Below are positions 14,629-18,757 of a stretch of DNA of 18,757 nucleotides, in pieces. Source of the DNA: Marvinbryantia sp. (lineage in GTDB: Bacteria; Bacillota; Clostridia; Lachnospirales; Lachnospiraceae). Position 1 is the first letter of the stretch, and every line of letters starts with the position of its first letter. The notes under the pieces were generated by a model that was given only the letters and a program-made list of their open reading frames with translations, had not been told where the DNA came from and did no database searches. The stretch spans positions 1 to 18,757 of the forward strand of contig JAEDFS010000035.1 in assembly GCA_016297895.1 (NCBI GenBank), written 5' to 3'. The position numbers and the translations under genes were made by a program.

Positions 14629-16977
14629 ATGGCAGAAGACAGATTATATGATTTAATGGATTGGGCACAGATTGAGGCAGTTGTTTATTCGGAGGAGGAT
14701 CATCCCCATGATATTCTGGGACCGCATATTACAGAAGAGGGTATTCTGATCCAGGCATTTATTCCTACTGCAGATCGTATCATTGTTCAGATCACAGGGA
14801 AGAAAGAATCCTATGAAATGACAATGGAGGATGAAAACGGGTTCTTTGCGGTTTTGATTCCCGGAAAAGAGATTCCCAAATATACTCTGTATATTATCTT
14901 TGATAACGGAACATCCATGGAATATGCGGATCCTTATGCATTTGAACCGGTTATTACCAGAAAAGATACGGCAAAATTCAATGCCGGTATCTGCTATGAT
15001 ATTTATGAGAAGCTGGGAGCACATCCGATGACGATAGATGGAATCTCCGGTGTTCATTTTGCTGTATGGGCTCCAAATGCCATGCGTGTCAGTGTCGTCG
15101 GTGACTTTAATCTGTGGGATGGAAGAAGGCTTCCTATGAGACGTCTCTGGGACAGCGGAATTTTTGAACTGTTTGTGCCCGGAGTCTCAGTGGGAGAGAT
15201 CTACAAATACGAGATCAAGGCAAAAGGCGGATTGGTATTCTTAAAGGCAGACCCCTATGCAAATGCGGCTGAATTACGTCCCAATACCGCATCTGTCATT
15301 GCAGATCTGAATCAGTTTACCTGGACAGACAGCCAATGGATGGAAAAGAGAAAAAAGACAGATACCAAGACAGCGCCTATGGCTGTATATGAGATGCATC
15401 TCGGATCATGGAGAAAACCGGATCAGAAAGATTTTTATAATTACAGAGAGCTTGCACCCATGATAGCGGAGTATGTAAAAGAGATGGGATATACTCATAT
15501 CGAACTGCTGCCGGTCATGGAACATCCTTTTGACGGATCCTGGGGCTATCAGGTGACAGGATATTATGCCCCAACTTCCAGGTATGGAAAGCCGGAAGAT
15601 TTTATGTTCTTTATGAATTATATGCACGAGCAGGGAATCGGCGTGATCCTTGACTGGGTACCGGCTCATTTTCCGAGGGATGCGTTCGGACTGGCTCAGT
15701 TTGACGGAACCTGTCTGTATGAGCATTTTGATCCCAGACAGGGAAGCCATCCTCACTGGGGAACGCTCATCTATAACTACGGAAGACCGGAGGTATCCAA
15801 TTTCCTGATCGCCAATGCATTGTTCTGGGTGGAAAAATATCATGCAGACGGAATCCGTATGGATGCAGTGGCATCCATGCTGTATCTGGATTATGGAAAA
15901 AATGACGGCGAATGGGTTGCCAATATGTATGGCGGAAATGAAAACCTGGAAGCAATGGAAATGCTGAAGCACCTGAATTCTGCAATGAAAAAGAGAAAAG
16001 ACGGAGCTATTGTGATTGCAGAAGAGTCCACCGCATGGCCGAAGGTCACCGGTGCGCTGGATGACGGCGGACTTGGGTTTGATTACAAATGGAATATGGG
16101 CTGGATGAATGATTTTATTGGGTATATGTCACTGGATCCGATCTTCCGAAGCGGAAATCACGGCGGACTGACATTCAGTATGATCTATGCCTACAGTGAA
16201 GATTTTGTCCTTACGCTTTCTCATGACGAGGTCGTTCACGGCAAATGTTCGCTGATCAATAAGATGCCGGGAGAGCTTTCACAGAAGTTTGCCAATCTCC
16301 GGGCTGCTTATGGCTATATGATGGCACATCCGGGAAAGAAGCTGTTATTTATGGGGCAGGATTTTGCTCAGTATAAAGAATGGAATGAAGCGATCCAGCT
16401 CAACTGGGAAGATATGGAAAATGAACCGAACCGCCGGATGCATGAGTATTATCAGGCTTTGCTTGCATTCTACAGGAGCCATCCTGCACTTTATGAAATG
16501 GATTATGACAGCGAAGGTTTTGAATGGATCAATGCGATCGATGCCAATGAAAATCTTCTGGTATTTGTAAGAAAAACAAAGAAAAAGGAAGATACCCTGC
16601 TTGTTGTCTGCAATTTTTCTCCGCTGGTGTATGAAAATCATCAGATCGGTGTTCCTTATCCGGGAAAATATAAGGAGATCTTCAACAGTGACAGAGAGGA
16701 GTTCGGCGGAAGCGGCAATCTGAATCCGAGAGTAAAACAGTCGAAAAAAGAGGAATGTGACGGAAAGGATGATTCTATCGTAATCAAAGTTCCACCCATG
16801 GGAATCTCCATTTTCTCTTATTCTATAGCAGAAGCGAGAGCGGTATCCGGCAAAAAAACTGTTCCTGCATCTAAAAAAGGTACTTTAAAAGAACAGCAGA
16901 TGCGCAAAGCAGAGCCGAAAGCAAGACCCACAGCTGCCCGTAAAACAGAGAGGACCAAAAAGAAGAATGAAAAATGA
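14629..16977 (+). CDS. glgB: 1,4-alpha-glucan branching enzyme with basic C-terminal tail
   Basis: GlgB makes alpha-1,6 branches in glycogen by cutting and transferring alpha-1,4 chains. The 782-residue GH13 enzyme has an N-terminal beta-sandwich (about 20-110), a CBM48 domain (about 140-230), and a catalytic barrel from about 250. The barrel contains VYEMHLGSW, the nucleophile Asp412 in DGIRMDAVASMLYLDY, acid/base Glu465 in IAEEST, and His532-Asp533 in LSHDEVVHGK. A C-terminal beta domain ends near 733. The last 49 residues (734-782) are an added tail with 17 Lys or Arg, absent from E. coli GlgB. TGGAGGG lies 8 bases before the ATG. It is 48 bases after the DUF1015 gene and overlaps the csoR-like gene by 11 bases. 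No other glycogen genes are in the window. Confidence 0.96.
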   Translation: MAEDRLYDLMDWAQIEAVVYSEEDHPHDILGPHITEEGILIQAFIPTADRIIVQITGKKESYEMTMEDENGFFAVLIPGKEIPKYTLYIIFDNGTSMEYADPYAFEPVITRKDTAKFNAGICYDIYEKLGAHPMTIDGISGVHFAVWAPNAMRVSVVGDFNLWDGRRLPMRRLWDSGIFELFVPGVSVGEIYKYEIKAKGGLVFLKADPYANAAELRPNTASVIADLNQFTWTDSQWMEKRKKTDTKTAPMAVYEMHLGSWRKPDQKDFYNYRELAPMIAEYVKEMGYTHIELLPVMEHPFDGSWGYQVTGYYAPTSRYGKPEDFMFFMNYMHEQGIGVILDWVPAHFPRDAFGLAQFDGTCLYEHFDPRQGSHPHWGTLIYNYGRPEVSNFLIANALFWVEKYHADGIRMDAVASMLYLDYGKNDGEWVANMYGGNENLEAMEMLKHLNSAMKKRKDGAIVIAEESTAWPKVTGALDDGGLGFDYKWNMGWMNDFIGYMSLDPIFRSGNHGGLTFSMIYAYSEDFVLTLSHDEVVHGKCSLINKMPGELSQKFANLRAAYGYMMAHPGKKLLFMGQDFAQYKEWNEAIQLNWEDMENEPNRRMHEYYQALLAFYRSHPALYEMDYDSEGFEWINAIDANENLLVFVRKTKKKEDTLLVVCNFSPLVYENHQIGVPYPGKYKEIFNSDREEFGGSGNLNPRVKQSKKEECDGKDDSIVIKVPPMGISIFSYSIAEARAVSGKKTVPASKKGTLKEQQMRKAEPKARPTAARKTERTKKKNEK

Positions 16978-17374
16978 AAATCATGAAACAACACATGTGC
17001 ATACCCATGTGAGACCGGATGGAACAGTCTATGAGCATGTGCATACCCATACACCTCAGGATTCGGAATCGGATCATACGCATAGCCATAATCATAATCA
17101 CACGCACACTCATGATCCGGAGCATGTGAAAACAGTATTGAACCGTCTTTCCAGAGCAATCGGTCATCTGGAATCCATCAAAAGAATGGTGGAGAGCGGA
17201 AGAGACTGCAGTGAAGTACTGATCCAGTTATCGGCAGTGAAAGCAGCCATTAATAATACCGGAAAAGTTATTTTACAGGACCATATTCAGCATTGTCTGG
17301 TGGATGCAGTTGAGACTGGAGATATGGAAAGTATTGCGGAATTGAATAAAGCAATTGACCGGTTTTTGAAATAA
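16967..17374 (+). CDS. CsoR/RcnR/FrmR-family metal-sensing repressor with His-rich N-terminus
   Basis: This family consists of small all-helical tetrameric repressors that release DNA on binding Cu(I), Ni/Co or formaldehyde. Residues 54-135 form the family domain: VKTVLNRLSRAIGHLESIKRM, then Cys81 in GRDCSEVLIQLSAVKAAIN, then His106 and Cys110 in LQDHIQHC. This Cys-His-Cys set is the Cu(I) ligand set of CsoR (Cys36, His61, Cys65 in M. tuberculosis). The first 53 residues are an extension with 15 His, including HVHTH twice and an alternating His run at 37-49. Usual family length is about 90. The start overlaps glgB by 11 bases and is the only ATG in frame. No copper exporter gene is adjacent. 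Sensing Cu(I) is likely but Ni, Co or Zn cannot be excluded. Confidence 0.88.
   Translation: MKNENHETTHVHTHVRPDGTVYEHVHTHTPQDSESDHTHSHNHNHTHTHDPEHVKTVLNRLSRAIGHLESIKRMVESGRDCSEVLIQLSAVKAAINNTGKVILQDHIQHCLVDAVETGDMESIAELNKAIDRFLK
16994..17050 (+). repeat. Direct 15-base repeat encoding HVHTH in the CsoR-family gene
   Basis: CATGTGCATACCCAT occurs at 16994-17008 and again at 17036-17050, 42 bases apart and in the same frame. It points to a short internal duplication (14 residues) in the growth of the His-rich extension. Confidence 0.8.
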
Positions 17375-17381
17375 GATACAG

Positions 17382-17449
17382 AAAAAAGCTCCTGCCGATG
17401 AAAATCAACAGGAGCTTTTTAAGGTATTTTGAAAATAAAAAAGCTCCTG
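17382..17449. repeat. 13-base direct repeat of the tRNA 3' end in the adjacent terminator
   Basis: AAAAAAGCTCCTG occurs at 17382-17394 (terminator arm) and 17437-17449 (tRNA 3' acceptor strand plus trailer, read on the plus strand), with a 12-base inverted copy at 17409-17420 as the other terminator arm. Confidence 0.85.
17383..17420. terminator. Bidirectional intrinsic terminator between the csoR-like gene and tRNA-Thr
   Basis: AAAAAGCTCCTG (17383-17394) and CAGGAGCTTTTT (17409-17420) form a perfect 12-base-pair stem with a 14-base loop. The A and T runs inside the arms give a U tract on either strand, so it can end both the plus-strand csoR-like unit and the minus-strand tRNA transcript. 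Confidence 0.9.
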
Positions 17450-17514
17450 GCCGGATTCGAACCGGCGACCTACGCATTACGAATGCGGCGCTCTACCAGC
17501 TGAGCCACAGAAGC
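17442..17514 (-). tRNA. tRNA-Thr (anticodon CGT)
   Basis: The minus strand folds into a 73-base cloverleaf: acceptor GCTTCTG/CAGGAGC with one G-U pair, D stem GCTC/GAGC, anticodon loop TTCGTAA with anticodon CGT (reads ACG, Thr), variable loop AGGTC, and T arm GCCGG-TTCGAAT-CCGGC. The first anticodon-stem pair is a C-U mismatch; E. coli tRNA-Thr(CGT) also has a mismatch there as I recall it. CCA is not encoded; the discriminator position is T and runs directly into a T tract, so CCA must be added after trimming. A strong promoter lies about 23 bases upstream. Confidence 0.95.
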
Positions 17515-17543
17515 TTATCAGGATAAGATCCCGAACAAATGCT

Positions 17544-17572
17544 ATTATATATAATATCCACGAAATATGCAA
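17544..17572 (-). promoter_or_regulatory. Sigma-A promoter for tRNA-Thr
   Basis: On the minus strand TTGCAT (17567-17572) and a perfect TATAAT (17544-17549) are separated by 17 bases. The predicted start point near 17537 leaves a short 5' leader before the mature tRNA end at 17514. Near-consensus strength suits a tRNA gene. Confidence 0.75.
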
Positions 17573-17613
17573 GTCCTAAAATAAAAATATTTATATCTGC
17601 AGGAAACTTGTAG

Positions 17614-17642
17614 TTGCGCATCCTACCATGTCCATTTATAAT
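17614..17642 (+). promoter_or_regulatory. Sigma-A promoter for the ABC-F gene
   Basis: TTGCGC (17614-17619) and a perfect TATAAT (17637-17642) are separated by 17 bases. The predicted start near 17649 gives a leader of about 30 bases with GAAGGAG before the ATG. Such a short leader leaves no room for the attenuator found before some antibiotic-resistance ABC-F genes. Confidence 0.65.
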
Positions 17643-17678
17643 TAATTTATCTTGTAAAAAGTTACGAAGGAGCACATC

Positions 17679-18757
17679 ATGATTCTCAATGTGAAAGACT
17701 TAAGCCATGGGTTTGGAGACCGTGCTATTTTTGATAATGTGTCTTTTCGACTGTTGAAAGGAGAACATATCGGTCTGATCGGCGCCAACGGAGAAGGAAA
17801 GTCCACCTTTATGAATATCATAACCGGAAAACTGATGCCGGATGAGGGAACTGTGGAATGGGCAAAGAATGTCCGCATAGGCTATCTGGATCAGCATACC
17901 GTTCTGGAAAAAGGTATGACCATCCGGGATGTACTAAAATCCGCCTTCGCATTTTTGTTTGCATGGGAACAGGATATGAACCGCATGTTCGAAGAGATGG
18001 CAGAAGCCGATGAAGAGGAGATGAATCGCCTTCTGGAAGAGACCGGTACGATCCAGGAGCTTCTGGAGCACCATGATTTTTATATGATCGATGCGAAAGT
18101 GGAGGAAGTGGGACGTGCTCTGGGACTGGAGGAGATCGGTCTGGATCGGGACGTATCAGAACTGTCAGGCGGACAGAGGACAAAGGTCCTTCTTGCAAAA
18201 CTGCTTTTGGAAAAGCCGGATATCCTGCTTCTGGATGAGCCCACCAATTATCTTGATGAGACTCATATTGAGTGGCTGAAACGATATCTGAATGAGTATG
18301 AGAATGCATTTATCCTGATATCACATGATATTCCCTTCCTGAACAGTGTGATCAATCTGATCTATCATATGGAAAACTGCCGTCTGGATCGTTATCCGGG
18401 CGATTATGACCATTTCCAGGAAGTGTATGCAATGAAAAAGTCCCAGTTGGAAGCGGCTTATAATCGGCAGCAGCAGGAGATCCGGGAATTGAAGGATTTT
18501 GTGGCAAGAAACAAGGCGCGGGTTGCCACCAGAAATATGGCCATGTCTCGTCAGAAAAAGCTGGATAAAATGGATGTCATTGAACTGGCAAGAGAAAAAC
18601 CGAAACCTGAATTTCACTTCCGCACCTCCAGAGCCTCCGGAAAAATGATTTTCGAAACGAAGGATCTGGTGATCGGTTATGAGGAGCCTCTGACAACACC
18701 TTTAAATCTGTCTATGGAGCGTGGGGAAAAAATCGCACTGACAGGGGCCAACGGCAT
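17679..18757 (+). CDS. ABC-F family ATPase, N-terminal part (runs off window)
   Basis: ABC-F proteins have two ATPase domains joined by a linker, no membrane part, and act on the ribosome at the tRNA exit site. The visible 359 codons begin MILNVKDLSHGFGDRAIFDNV and contain Walker A GANGEGKST (35-43), signature LSGGQ (162-166), Walker B ILLLDEP followed by TNYLD (182-193), and the switch His216. A charged interdomain linker (about 245-310) rich in Lys, Arg and Gln follows, then the start of the second ATPase domain, cut at its Walker A (TGANG). The frame has no stop before the window end. The domain order and linker fit the housekeeping YkpA/YbiT-like group better than a resistance factor, but the subfamily is uncertain. 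Confidence 0.93.
   Translation, partial: MILNVKDLSHGFGDRAIFDNVSFRLLKGEHIGLIGANGEGKSTFMNIITGKLMPDEGTVEWAKNVRIGYLDQHTVLEKGMTIRDVLKSAFAFLFAWEQDMNRMFEEMAEADEEEMNRLLEETGTIQELLEHHDFYMIDAKVEEVGRALGLEEIGLDRDVSELSGGQRTKVLLAKLLLEKPDILLLDEPTNYLDETHIEWLKRYLNEYENAFILISHDIPFLNSVINLIYHMENCRLDRYPGDYDHFQEVYAMKKSQLEAAYNRQQQEIRELKDFVARNKARVATRNMAMSRQKKLDKMDVIELAREKPKPEFHFRTSRASGKMIFETKDLVIGYEEPLTTPLNLSMERGEKIALTGANG

Noticed and set aside
16818..17159. Minus-strand open frame opposite the glgB end and csoR start, rich in His and Tyr
   Set aside because: Its composition is a shadow of the CAT/CAC-rich plus-strand sequence; no start signals.
1..18757. CRISPR arrays, insertion sequences, prophage or plasmid origins
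   Set aside because: No regularly spaced repeats, transposase or integrase genes, or terminal inverted repeats were seen on either strand.

Overview
The window looks like chromosomal DNA of a Gram-positive anaerobe of the class Clostridia, most likely a gut Lachnospiraceae (Blautia/Ruminococcus-like). The basis is moderate GC by eye, near-perfect AGGAGG ribosome binding sites before almost every gene, an E. coli-type (probably [4Fe-4S]) dihydroxy-acid dehydratase, a short ACT-type phosphoglycerate dehydrogenase next to serC and a DUF1015 gene, and a CsoR-family regulator. This placement is inference from protein character. All protein genes are on the plus strand; the only minus-strand gene is a tRNA. 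There is no gene-free stretch over 300 bases; the longest gap, 17515-17678, holds two back-to-back promoters.

Region 1 (1-6010): the last codons of an unknown gene, a terminator overlapping a promoter, then hisH-hisF (IGP synthase), ung (uracil-DNA glycosylase), a two-gene MotA/MotB-like stator pair resembling ZorA/ZorB of Zorya anti-phage systems, and tgt. Gaps are 2-39 nt with no internal terminator, so this reads as one transcription unit.

Region 2 (6007-13274): a promoter overlapping the end of tgt, yajC, an intergenic hairpin that could switch access to the leuB ribosome binding site, leuB-ilvD-ilvB (branched-chain amino acids, with no ilvN, ilvC or leuACD here), then serC-serA (serine synthesis), ended by a clear intrinsic terminator.

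Region 3 (13268-17420): a promoter, a DUF1015 gene, glgB (glycogen branching enzyme with a Lys/Arg-rich tail), and a CsoR-family repressor with a strongly histidine-rich N-terminus overlapping the glgB end. The unit ends at a two-way terminator shared with the convergent tRNA-Thr(CGT) gene.

Region 4 (17515-18757): divergent, near-consensus promoters for the tRNA and for an ABC-F ATPase gene that runs off the window.

The best candidate for an undescribed system is the ZorAB-like pair at 2229-4840. It has the motor half of Zorya (stator channel with a long cytoplasmic tail, and a wall-anchored MotB-like partner with a tandem-repeat linker) but no ZorC, D, E, F or G effector, and it sits among housekeeping genes. 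Secondary points are the tRNA 3'-end 13-mer duplicated in the terminator, the His-rich CsoR, the DUF1015 gene in a serine cluster lacking serB, and the SerA lacking the usual catalytic Glu.
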